NCBI GenBank assembly: GCA_002118135.1
Contig: BDIU01000280.1
Coordinates: 124,001-188,000, forward strand
Reading direction: 5' to 3'
Origin: Trebouxia sp. TZW2008
Taxonomy: Eukaryota; Chlorophyta; Trebouxiophyceae; Trebouxiales; Trebouxiaceae
DNA: 64,000 nt
Shown: positions 34,117-45,900 of the stretch, piece after piece
Position numbering within the stretch: the first letter of the stretch is position 1
Layout of the letters: the number at the start of each line of letters is the position of its first letter
Made by a program: the position numbers and the translations under genes
The notes under the pieces: generated by a model
Database searches by the model: none
Told to the model about the DNA's origin: nothing
What the model saw: the letters and a program-made list of their open reading frames with translations, nothing else

Positions 34117-34707
34117 GAGGGGCAACTGCAATTGCTCAACATCTCTTCCACAGCTCAAGTCGTCCTTGCTTGTGCTGCACATTGCTGAACAGCATGCACA
34201 ATCAGCAGGGCTGCATGTAACAGCTTGCTGTTGACAACACTCTTCTTTTGCATACCAAAAACAACTCAACAAGCTTGCTTGCATGTATTGAAAGTTGCCT
34301 TGTGACTAGCTTCGTAAGCTGACTTGTACAAACTGTTGGCGATTGTTGATTAATGCAGTGCACGATGTGACGCATCACATGGCAATGTGCTTGGTTCGTG
34401 GGTTGTCAGTTCGAGGGGCAACTGCAATTGCTCAACACCTCTTCCACAGCTCAAGCCTTCCTTGCTTGTGCTGCACATTGCTGAACAGCATGCACAATCA
34501 GCAGGGCTGCATGTAACAGCTTGCTGTTGACAATACTCTTCTTTTGCATACCAAAAACAACTCAACAAGCTTGCTTGCATGTATTGAAAGTTGCCTTGTG
34601 ACTAGCTTCGTAAGCTGACTTGTACGAACTGTTGGCGATTGTTTATTAATGCAGTGCACGATGTGACGCATCACATGGCACTGTGCTTGGTTCGTGCATG
34701 GGTTTTA
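34117..34707. repeat. Tandem duplication, 296-bp unit
   Basis: 34117-34412 and 34413-34707 are two near-identical units starting GAGGGGCAACTGCAATTGCTC, differing at only a few positions. No coding function is evident. Confidence 0.85.
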
Positions 34708-34791
34708 GTCATGGCTTGTTGACTGTGTGTGGTTTTAGGTAATGCTGTAGTCTTCTGAACATGACAGCCTGAGATTTCTGGGCACATGCAG

Positions 34792-35165
34792 GTGCAGTGG
34801 CTCAAGAAGTGTTAGTTGAAGTCAGAAATGCGCTACAGGCATTGCCAGATCTTTTGCACTTCATGCGTCTGGTGTTACGAGGTCAGCTCAGGCCCACTTC
34901 CAGCTCAGCAAGCACCAAGCGGCTTGAAGACTTTCAGTGCGCTGCTATAGAGCACTTCTATGGGAGCCATGCTGACGTGTTGATTGAGTTTGAGTCACAT
35001 TGCTACAGCTGTGACTCATGCAAGTGTCCTGATCAAGACTTTTCGGCTCCCCTGTACATGTTTGACCAGACCCATCCGGGTGCTGCTACTGTGGGTCATG
35101 CTTCGTGGCAGAGCCAGCAGAAGTGCAGAGGGGAACAGGTCGAGCAAAACTTCAAACTTTGTTAG
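34792..35165 (+). CDS. Possible exon(s) of an unknown protein
   Basis: After an acceptor (GGCACATGCAG) the frame reads EVLVEVRNALQALPDLLHFM, LEDFQCAAIEHFYGSHADVL and a Cys-bearing CYSCDSCKCPDQDF, ending at 35165. It has protein-like composition, but the start and partners were not found. The 33400-33527 helical frame may belong to the same gene. No family recognised. Confidence 0.3.
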
Positions 35166-35612
35166 CCCTGTTAGCTAAGTCGAAGAAGTTCGACGATGCT
35201 ATGACAGCTGGCAATTACGCTTGACACCGACATGAGTAACTGACGTCATCGCAGTACTTCTGCACTGCATGACGAATTTGTCAAGCGGCTTCGCATGCAG
35301 CTCCCCGAACTGCTCTGCAGCGCTGCAAACCACTCTGTTCGACGGCAGCGTATCGGCACTGTGACATCCAGCAGACTCATTTGGGCACAGCCAACAGTGC
35401 AAATTTTTCCAGTGCCTCACAGTCATCCAGACAGCAAAGGCAAGCACTGCATCAGCCGGTGCCGAGCTATTTTGACTTCCAGCCTGGCGCAACAGGGGCC
35501 CAGCAACGTCATTGTCGACGATCGAAAAGAGACTGTCACATTTTGACGACGCTACCTGCAACGCCTCTGCAGCTAGGGCCACCAGCACACAGGTCGCGGC
35601 GACACTCTAGCG

Positions 35613-38600
35613 ATGTTCTGCAGCAGGTTGACAGCAGCTGAAGCCAGGCTTCCTGAGGAGTGCCAGCAACCTGCTGCACGAGCGCGAAGGCGATCGCTTA
35701 GGATCCGAATCCACATTGCGGCTCTGCTGGTATTATACACCGGCTGGTGCGGCTTTCAAATCGGTGCCTCGATATATAATGCTCGTCGTGAGTCAAACAA
35801 CGCCTTTGCACGTAAGTACTTCCCTCGCTTGCTGGCTCAAAAGTCTGCACTGCACAGCAGAACATATTGCTGCAGTCTCTGTGCTTCCTCGCCTGCGACT
35901 TGGGCCGAGCTGTGTGCATTCCTTGTCTCAGGCCGCTGATCACGTCATCGTTTCGAAACTACGGCTGCCACTCTGCAGGCTACCTGGTCTGGTCCTACTC
36001 AACAGCTGGCAAGAAGTCATTGCAGCTCGGCGCCCTGCTAGTGCCGCGTCTGTTGATTCAGGCCTTGGCTTTCTTCACCACAGCAAGCTTCCTAGGCTGG
36101 CTATGCTTTTTCAAAGATGAGCCTGCTGACTGGCGTTTGAAGCACTTTTTGACCCCAGATGAATACCCAACGGTGCGCACTGTCATGCGCACTGTACGTA
36201 TGCCCCACATGCAGCGCAACAGACAACCCAAACCCTTGCAGCATGACTGCATAGTATACAAGCAACTGTATGCCCAAGTGACAGATTGCAGCTGGTACCA
36301 ACTTTCATCTCGAAAACCCTCTTATGATTTGAAGGCAGGCGGCTGCAGCAAGCTTATCTCATTCAAACGCCATTTGCTGATGTGCTTATGCGCATGAGAC
36401 TTTCAAAACTGTACTGCAAGCCAGCATTTGTCCATATGTTGGCAATAGCCCAAGTGTGAACAGTTTGCATGCTTCAGGTGGACATCTTCCTGCCAAGATA
36501 CAAAGAGCCCTGGTCATTGTACGGCCCAGTTGTGCAAAGCGCACTGGACATAAGTTACCCACCAGAAAAGCTCACAGTGTATGTCTGTGACGATGGCCGA
36601 TCTGACCCAGTCAAGCAAGAGCTGCAGGTAAACATGCATGACCGCATCTTGTTGAATTTGAATGCTCCAGTGAAATGGCCGTTATGCTTCTTGCTGGCAA
36701 CAGGGCTATGTGTGTCTGGTCCATTGTCCAAACGAGACCATCCCTGTGCACAAATGCTGAACGTGCAATGGTCACGCAGGAGTGCTCATCTGCATTGCAA
36801 TGCCTGCTTCTTGGCACATCGAGATTGCTTTGTTTGTTGCTCTGATCAATTGGGTACCAAATCTTGTCCTTTTTGACTCGGCAGATTGAGGCACAGTCAT
36901 GATGCAGATGATGTAAACATGACTCAATGCAAACATAACTCAATGCAAACATAACTCAATAACCCAGCTTGATGCTCAAGTTTTTGTTCAAGTTCTGCTT
37001 GCACTTCTTGTTGCCAAGAGGTGTCATCACCACATGTGTCTGCTTGCAGAGTCTGGACAGATTACCCGGCAGTGCGCTGAAGTACCACTTCAGGATTGAT
37101 CATGTTGTTGCAATAGGCTTCCCGTTGCTGCACCAGGCTTCATATTGCTGCAATGCGCGTCACCTGAATGGACAAGGCTTTGAATTACTGCACTGAGGCA
37201 ACAGGTGTCACAGTCTTTTGTGGGTGCTGTGCAGAATCTGGACAGATCAGCTGGCAGTGGGCTGAGGTACCTGCAGAGGCCCAGTGGCGAGGGAGCCAAA
37301 GCAGGCAACCTCAACCATGCTCGCCTGCACTCCTCCGGCGAAGTCATTCTGGTCTTGGATGCCGGTAAGCGTCTTCATTGCGTCTGCGTTGCTTTATGGC
37401 TCAAGTGGCCACATGCCCAAGTGGGCGGAGCGCAAGTGTTCATCAGCATTTGTCATTTGCATCATGCGGCTCAAGACGCACAGGCTCTGGACTTGTTCTG
37501 AGCAATTGCTTTGTTTCAATGTGAATCATTCAGTATTTGAAGAATGTTACAATACAACTCAATCTAGCGCACAAGGCAACACAAAACCCTCCAGGCTTGC
37601 GCATGCAGTGTTGCCTGTTTGCACATTGCATTGTTGAAATCGAGACAATCAAATAGGTTTCCACTCTACCTTTGACTTCCTTAATCTGAATCCAAAATGC
37701 AACATCCTGGCTGTGTGCAGACTTCATCAGCAGGGAAGATGCGCTTGAGACTGTATTGCCCCACATGCTGGATCTAGACAAGGAGGGAGGCCCCGGGCTT
37801 GGCAACATAGGGCTTGTGCAAACGCCCCAGATCTTCTACAACAGAAACATCCTGGTGAGTATGCTTACATGCTAGCCCAGAAAGCTATCTAGAACTTTTG
37901 GACACCAATCTTTGCTGACCAAGTGCTGCCGTGGCTGTCACAACATCGTCAAGCGCGTGACCACTTGGACCTTGAACAACGGGTGCATCATACAAGAACT
38001 GCTGCTCCGCCACAATGATTTTTGCTTGCACGCATCTGAACTTCATGTCATGCCTTCTGTTGCCCATGACAACATGTGTAACGTAGTGGCGCTTACTTGG
38101 CATTCGATACAATCTATGGGTCCAAATTTCACACGCTCAATCTGCCACAATGGCTGCAACTTTTCACTGCAAGTTTGTCACAACAAGATTCACCGATGGT
38201 GTTCCTTGCATGCAGATGGTGCGGTTCTTGGATGGGCTGTTGAAGATGACATATGATCTATGGCAACCCTCGCTGTCAGGTCTTGGCATGGCTCAATGCT
38301 ATGGAACAGGTACACCATGCCTGCAAGCCAGAACTTGCAACTATGCAATCTGGTCATTCCCAGTGATCATATTTGATAGTAATCATGCATGATTCATGAG
38401 TAATCGACGGGAGCTTGGTGACCTGGCAGGGGTCTTTCAGTGTGCACTACTGCAATTTAGATTGCTTGCATTCCACTGAGGCATGCAGGGCCGTTTTGTG
38501 GCAATGCAATCAGTATGATAGGCTGCTCCAAGCATAAAGCAGTTGTTAAACATGACTGAAGCATCAAAGACACTGTTGCACAAATACATTGAACCTGCAC

Positions 38601-41408
38601 TTGTCTGCATGAACATCAAGCATGAACATCGACCTGCAGAACAAATGCTGCATACCCAGAAGCATGAAGGTGTTGAAGTATGAGGGTTGTGAAGCACGCA
38701 TGAAGTCATTTGCTGTTTGCAGGCTATGTGGTGAGGCGAGCAGCCATAGATTCCACCAATGGCTGGAGTACCTTTACACCCATTGCAGAGGTGCGCAACT
38801 CATTTCAGTCAATTGTCTTGAATCTTGAGACAGGGGCTCAAGCAGTGAAGAACTGACAAATGCTGCAAGGTTGCGTCGTAGTTGAACAGCTTGCTGTGTG
38901 CTTTGGGACGTCTTATGGACACCTGCTGTATCTCTGAAGGTCTGACTCTTGACTATGGCTCTCAGAGTGCACTTGTTCTGCTTACCCATGCCCACGGTGA
39001 AGGATTGTTGTGTTTTGCAGGACGTGCCAAGCAGCATGGGCATTCAAGCCAAAGGCTGGAAGCTGAAGTTCTTGCGGACAACCATCGCTGAAGGCCAGTG
39101 CCCTCAAACCTTGGCAGAGCTATATGAGCAGAGGTATGCTTGTTGCTTTTGTATGTTTTCTTGGGCTGCGGTTGATCTGGAATAACATTGTTTTGTCTGA
39201 CTTTCGAAAGTCGCATGTCAGACGTCCCTACAAAGACGCTCAGAACAAGCCTGCCTGGCAAGACAGGACTCAAGCCACACACACCTAGCATATGTGCTGG
39301 AATGTGTGATGATGATGATGACTACTATTGATTGTACAGCTTCCCATTTTCCGCCTCATCGCTCAAATTTTTGGTTTTCTGCTTTCTTATGTTTTTGCTG
39401 ATGTCTCTGTGTGTGTGCAGGCTCAGATGGACTTCTGGCAATGCTCAGATGCTTTGCTACTTGAGGCCGTTCTTGGACACCAGGCTGTCCTTAGTAGGGC
39501 GCTTTGCATACACAATGGCCAACTATGGGTGGGTGGTAGGGATGCTGATCTGGACCCTAGTCTCCTATGTCATGATTGGCTGGATCGTCTTTCAGGTAAC
39601 AATGCTCTTCAACATACACTCATTGCATGCTTTTGAGCAATTTGCAGTCATACTGCATTGCCAGTATGTTGAGATGGTACTGTGGACAGCGTTTCAAGCG
39701 CCAGGTTGTCCCTGCATGTAAGTACACACATGTATGTGTTACCACAGCACAACTTTGCATTCATACAGAAAGCTTTCAGCATCATCATACATCATGCTGC
39801 TTGAATTTCACCTGTGCAACATTGCCAAATATTTTTGATATTACACAAGAATTGCTCTTTTGATATTACACAAGAATTGCTCAACATGTCCTCAAAGTTT
39901 GAGCATGATTTGGCACTGTCAAGCGCTGTTCAAAGCTAGACTGGAAACATCTGCTGTCTGCTGCAGTTCATCACAAAAGGAGACACAGTCAGCAGCGTGG
40001 CAGCATCGCTGAGCCAATTTGTGTCAGTGACAGTGACAGGATTGGCGTTCCTGTTGGTGCCTGGAGTCAGCATCCGCCACAAGCTGGAGAGCATGATGTC
40101 CTTCATGTGCTACCTGCCAGTAAGCTATCATCAGCTTCATCATTTCTATGCTTGCTATTGAGTGCAATGGAATGCTTATAGGACCTGCACATTGAAATGT
40201 CCATGTTCACCAGCCGAACTTGCAAGTTTCTGAGAAGCGAGCTTCTTTGCATTAAGATTGGATTGAGCATGCATCAAAATTGCAGCAAGCTTGCAGAGAG
40301 ATTGCATGGAGCATTTTTATAGCCATCTTATTGCAGCCATTCCAATTCTGCTGCCACACCATGCAGAAGTCTCGCTGCTCTGAGATGACTTATGTGTCCT
40401 GAAGGCTGAAAAGCCTGTTGCTGCTGCAGATCTTCGTGCTTGTCACAGCAGCCGTGTTGCTTGGCAAACTCAGGCCTGGGGTTCCCGGGCTAAAACTCAA
40501 GCAGTCCAGCGAGGCGGCGGGAAGCAGCTATTTCCCGCCATTAGCCTACATCAACATCATCACCGTGGTCGTGGCGTCAGCATTGTATGCTGTCCTGTTG
40601 AGTCCTGGGCCGGGTCTTCAGAGATTGGTGTACAACTATGTGGTGTGCGGGTCACAAGTGCTGTTTGTCTGGTTCTGCAATTGGGTGAGCCTTCCACCAT
40701 GCTGCGCATGAAACGTTTCAAGTATTGTGTTGCGTGCTGAAGACTTTGCAACGTCTGCCGCACACTGTGTCTTTGCTTTGAGCGTGCTGTGAGAGCTCAC
40801 AGCTTCAATTTTGATTGCTCGCTTGAACCATCAGTCAACAAGCGAGCGAGCCATGCGTATGCAGAAATATTCCAGCACTGCTGGCTACAGCCTCTTGTAT
40901 ATGCTCTTTTGTGTGTGGTGTTTGCTGTCCACTCCGGAGAGTGTCCGCAACAACATGACGTGCTCTCCTGCTGATGCAAACAATCTAATGCTAATTTTGT
41001 GTCGACTGCAGCCTGCTGTGTGTTATTTGGTATATGCAATGTTTGGTTCAAGTCAGAATGACATGCGTTGCTGACGACGCAAAACATTCAACGCTAGTTT
41101 TGTTCTGATTGCAGCCCGCTGTGTATGCTCTGGTGTGCGTGGTGTTTGGGATCAAGTCCAAGGAGATTCCACCGCCCATCCATCCAAAGACACAGCCAGA
41201 GTTGCATGTGGTGCTCCCCATGGAGGACTCCTGTAACTCCTGTTACACCAACCCTTTGGCAGATGCTGACGACAAAACCCCCACTGCTGGCGGCAAAACT
41301 CCCAGAAGACTGGTGAAGACTGTCAGCGCTGACAGCAGAAGCATCATCAATGTGGCTGTTGCCAGTGACCACATTGTGACCCTGCAGAGATCTCTCAGCC
41401 AAACATAG
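35613..41408 (+). CDS. Cellulose-synthase-like glycosyltransferase, GT2
   Basis: Twelve exons: 35613-35811, 35979-36172, 36478-36627, 37235-37364, 37721-37854, 38216-38309, 38723-38790, 39021-39133, 39421-39595, 39967-40119, 40430-40684 and 41115-41408. They join in phase to 652 aa. Processive GT2 marks: YPTVDIFLPRYKEP; CDDGRSD (about 170); DAD formed across the exon 4/5 junction (about 225) and then GLVQTPQIFYN; AED (about 323); QRLRW (about 360, QxxRW). Two helices precede the catalytic domain (LLVLYTGWCGFQIG, LAFFTTASFLGWLCFF) and about five follow. It lacks the plant-specific inserts of land-plant CesA and is closer in plan to bacterial BcsA or CSL proteins. It should sit in the Golgi or plasma membrane and extend a beta-glycan from a nucleotide sugar; product unknown. 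Exon 2 could instead end at 36191 (GTACGT), but homology favours 36172. A GT61 gene follows on the same strand. Confidence 0.85.
37047..37095 (+). repeat. Decayed copy of GT2 exon 4 start
   Basis: CAG/AGTCTGGACAGATTACCCGG followed by GCAGTGCGCTGAAGTACC repeats the start of exon 37235-37364 (NLDRSAGSGLRYL), then diverges. It keeps an acceptor but no useful frame. Confidence 0.65.
39179..39330 (+). repeat. Dispersed repeat family 1, copy in GT2 intron
   Basis: About 150 bp beginning TGGAATAACATTGTTTTGTC and ending in ATG/ATT-type short repeats. It includes AAGCCTGCCTGGCAAGACAG and CACACACCTAGCATATG. The same order of phrases occurs at 46109-46262. Confidence 0.7.
40886..41075 (+). repeat. Two decayed copies of GT2 last exon start
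   Basis: Near 40886-40935 (CCTCTTGTATATGCTCTTTTG) and 41009-41070 (CAGCCTGCTGTGTGTTATTTGG) the start of exon 41115-41408 (PAVYALVCVVFG) is repeated, then lost. Confidence 0.65.
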
Positions 41409-41439
41409 CATAGCAGTTGCGTTTTCAGCCAACTCGCTA

Positions 41440-41765
41440 CTGGTTACACTCCCGGAACATTTGTGAAGACAGGTAGTGGCGACAGCCGAAGCATCTTCAA
41501 TACAACTGTAGCCAGTGACCACATCATGATCCTGTAGACATCTCTCAGCCAGACATAGCATAGGAGTTGACATTTCAGCCCACCATTGTTGAGCAGACCT
41601 TCAGAAGACTGATGAAGACTGTCAGCGCTGACTGCAGATCAATTTGGCTGTGGCAATGAGGGCATTGGGACCCATGGCCTGCAAAGATCTCTTGGCCAAA
41701 CATAGCGTAGGCCTAAGAGCTGTGATTGACCCTGCAAAGATGGCTTTGCCATACATAGCATACGA
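41440..41765 (+). repeat. Copies of GT2 last exon end, 3' of the stop
   Basis: After the stop at 41408 the end of the exon recurs near 41465-41570 (GACAGCCGAAGCATC, CTCTCAGCCAGACATAGCATAG), then more diverged near 41605-41710 and 41715-41760. All are outside the reading frame. Confidence 0.65.
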
Positions 41766-42939
41766 AGTTTGGGCACACTGTACAGCCAAGCATTCTGTTG
41801 AATTTTGGCTATGTAGTGTGCAGACCAGGTCTCTCTTATAGAAGTGTGCAGCAGTCAAGTAGTCAATGCAGGGAGCACTTGTCTGACAGTATTGTTCAGA
41901 ACAGAGTGACCAATGCAAGCAGTACATTTTTCACAGTACAGTGTAGCAATACAGCGGTCAGTTCAGGTGGTACTGGTAATGACAGGAAATTCAGTGCAAC
42001 AAGCTTGAGATTTTTGAACGCAACTTATTTGACGAGAACTTGGTATCTTTTGTTGTTGTTACGCCCAAGCTCTGCATGATATCGTCATGCCCATGCTTGG
42101 AAGCAGGCAAATTTTGCTTTTGAAAGCTACACAGTTACTGCAGCCGTATTGAATTTTGCTGTTACAGATACAGTATCTGATGTTGTGGTGGTTGAGAGTG
42201 CCTTCTGTCAACAATTTGTAACAAATGGATCCCGTGCAATGGCATGTGGTGCTGGCCCTCGACATGCCTTTCATTGAGGCAGCAAAAGTTTGCATCTTGT
42301 CTCCGAGCATGTAACTTTCTTCTGCTTCACCTTCACAAATTTGGCAGGATGTAGTAGGGGTCATGACATGAGCTTGGCATTCAGCATCCTTGGCGTCCGT
42401 TGCTCGGCGAGCCGGATTTTGACGCTGCAACGGTATGAAAATGCCTGATCTGCAGCACATCTTTCGACAAGTCCACGGAAAGGTAGTTGGCCGTCGTTCG
42501 TTTGCCTAAGCTGTCGCTCTGCAACGAGTCAACGCACTTGGCATGGCTGCACCGCGGCGCCGTCTTTTGTCTGCAATGATGACAATGAGCCTTGCCGGGT
42601 GTCCATCGCAACACCTCACATTTCCGAGCAGTTCTGCGACGGTGAGCGTCGGCAGGGTCACGCAAAAATACTGCCTGTACGGGACGTATAGCTATATAGC
42701 GGCAGCTACCGTCAACTCATGACCTGCAGCGTCGCCACAGCGACGGCCACGGACCGGCGCACACCTGGGCCAGCGCCAAGCATCAGGTATGTGTGCGAAG
42801 TAGTGTCATCGCGTGGCCCGAGCCGCGTCAGATCATAGTCGCGCAGGCGACTGCAAACAGGCTTTGCGAAATTTATCGACCATTTGCGATGAGTTTGTTA
42901 AATCCAAAGCTTCACTGCATCTTGTATGATGTGCTGCAG
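41766..42939. other. Spacer and unresolved 5' part of the GT61 gene
   Basis: An ATG at 42543 opens a short frame (MAAPRRRLLSAMMTMSLAGC) ending at a plausible donor (GCGACG/GTGAGC). It could be the signal-anchor exon of the GT61 gene, but the link is not proven. Minus-strand frames at 42059-42665 have no splice or family support. Confidence 0.3.
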
Positions 42940-45900
42940 TGCTCAGGAGAGGGTACCTTTGGTATATCATGCCTTTTTGACAATTTGGTTCTCTGGCAAA
43001 AGCACTTTTACTATATCAGTACAGGTGATAAGATTTCCCAACATGCGACTCGTGACCATCAGACATGCTGCATGCTGCATGCAGTGAAAGCAAACTATCC
43101 AGCTTTTCCACTTGAATGCCATGCGTACATCATGCACGCGTACAACCAATTTATGCCTTGGTCTCAAATGCCTAGTGTCCAATAACAATGTCAGCTACTT
43201 TTAACCTGCATGCTCCTTACTGTGATCAATTTCTCACTGGGGCACCAACTTTTTATTTGCAAGCCATTGCTGAACACAACAGCAACAAGCAGACTCTGCA
43301 CTACAGCAGCACTGCCTAGTCAGCCTCTCCAAAGCGTTCAGATCTGTTTGCACATGCAGAGAATGTAAGCATACCAGACGTGACTGAGGGATGGTACTTA
43401 CCATGGCACAAGTATGGCAGTGCAAAGTTTTCTGAGCATGTAACTGTTGTCAGTCCGCACGGTTTGCCCTGGGCAGAACACAGTGAGACTGAATACATAG
43501 AGGAAGCTCTGGTTTACCATTGGCTGGACATTCCGAACATGTATCATCTGATGATGGAGACGGGGAACTTCATATTCGCCACAGCTTGCAAATTGTTGGG
43601 GGCATGTACGCACAGTACCAGCCATTATCAGATCCTCGCGACGGTATGATACTACACGCACCTGGCTTGCAATTCTTGACATGTATCATTTGATGAGGGA
43701 CGGCGGCAACCTCATATGTGCTAGGGCTTGCAAGCTGTTAGGGGTGTGCACACACAGTGACAGTCATTACCAAGTATTGTGAACGGTATTCGTCTGCCTG
43801 CCTGACCTGACGATGCATGCGTCTGTTGGCTCAACTCGCAGTACAAGCCACTTTCAGATCCCGCCAACGGTACAGCACTGAGCTTTTCACTACATTTTGC
43901 ACCATACCCAATTAACATATCCGCCTCTGCGGATGACTGACTGCAACAGTCAGTATCACATCCTGTCAATGGTATCATATTTCATGTGCGTGTGTTATCT
44001 ACTCACAGCAACAGCGATTGTCAGATCCTGTCAACTCTTATCAGGCTACGTCTGCCTGTTTGTAGTGCTCACAGCAGCAGCCATTGTCACTGCCTGCTAC
44101 AAACTTGCAACTAGGCTACACCTGCATGCAGGGCTATTTCAAGTATGGTGAAGATCAAGGGTTGCCAGCAGGGCATGAGTCCCTGCACTGCTTGTCCAGT
44201 CAAGTACCCAGATGGGTTGGTGACCCTGTGTATGCTGACAAGGTAACACCACATCCCATTCAAGCTCACGTGTCTTTCATGAGAGCAAAACACTTTTTGA
44301 ACAGAGTCGCCCTTTTCCTGTTTTCTTCTCAGATCGATGTTACAGCTAGTGGTCATCGGAGTTTGTGATCACCAATAGCAGATGATGTTCATTTGCAAGA
44401 ATGCAATGGGTATCAATGCAGCGTCAAGCTGCATTAAGGTTGCAAGTGGTGAACATTGCCAAAAGCAAAGTCGGCACTGTGGCAGTTGGAACATGCTGCA
44501 GGTGTTGACCATAGGCAAGACTGCAACAGGCATTGGGGCGCCTTGTGAGACCAGTGGTATACAGTGAGAGCGGCACGCAGTCCAATACATGCAAGACGAG
44601 TTCACTTCTGGTCACTAAAAGCTGCTGTCGGGTTGCCCCAATCTTCATGACAGGGTCACTCAGAATGCCAGTGTTGCAGGTCTTGATCTTTGGCAAGACT
44701 GCAGTAAGCATTGGGGCGCCTTGTGAGACCAGTGATATAGTGTGATCGGGACCCAGTGCGACACATGCAAAACAAGTACACTTCTGGCCACAGAAAGCTG
44801 CTGCTGATCCATTGGTCCTTCCTGACCAACATGAAGACTCATTCCTGCTGTAGGTGCTGATCATTGTCAAGACTGCAATAGGCATTGCGGCACCCTGTGA
44901 GACCAACAATATGCAGTGTGAATGGGGTGCAGTCCAATTCATGCAGAACAAGTACACTTCTGGCCACCGAAAGCTTTTGCTGGGCTGTCTGAATGTCAAA
45001 GACTGAGTGATGCAAATTGACAATCTTGCAGGTCGTGATCATTGGCAAGACTGCAATAGGCATTGGGGCGCCTTGTGAGACCAGTGACATACAGTGTGAA
45101 TGGGATGCAGTCCAATACATGCAGAACAAGTACACTTCTGGCCACCGAAAGCTTTTGCTGGACTGCCTCAACCTTGAGGACCAAGTCACAGAGCCATCAC
45201 AGCGCAACAGCCAGGTCACAGTTGTGCAGCGGCCGATTCAGAAAGGCAGGAGCATTCTGAATGTTTTGGAGGTGCAGGATGTGATTTCAGATACAGGAGC
45301 ACAGGTTCAGATTGTCAATATGGAAGGTAACTTTTGTAGCAATGATGTTGATGTCAGATTGACAGCTGTGCACAATGATAGCAGCAACAACATCGTGTGA
45401 TTATTGGTTGAACTGTCTGCAAAAGTTCCCATGTGACTGCGGGGACCTGGGCATTTGTCCAGGTTTGCAATATGGAACATGAGCTTCTGAGCTGTATGCA
45501 GCTGCTGCATCGGTAGTATCATACGATGGTCAACTAGATGTTGCACAGGCATAGGGCTGGGCTTTACGCAGGATTGCTGTAGACACAGATACAAAAGCTC
45601 TCCGTTTGAATGCCACAGGAGCCTTTTCATCTCTTGTTGCCAAATTGACTTTCCCCTTAGAGTCACCTCCATTATTCAAGCTAAACGACCTGACACACTA
45701 TACTGCCTGCTCAGGCCTTGGCCTGACTCAAGGTTGTTTCTTTACACCAGACTTGACCATTCATGCAGGCAAAACACTGAGACAGCAGGCGGAAATCCTG
45801 ACCTACACACATGTCTACATTCACATCCACGGAGCTGCGTTGGCTCTCTACTTGTTTCTGCCCACAGGCGCTGCTATGATTGAGGTAAGCAAGAATCTTT

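Noticed and set aside
42059..42665. Minus-strand gene in the GT2-GT61 spacer
   Set aside because: The two overlapping frames do not join with usable splice sites, and no family features were seen.
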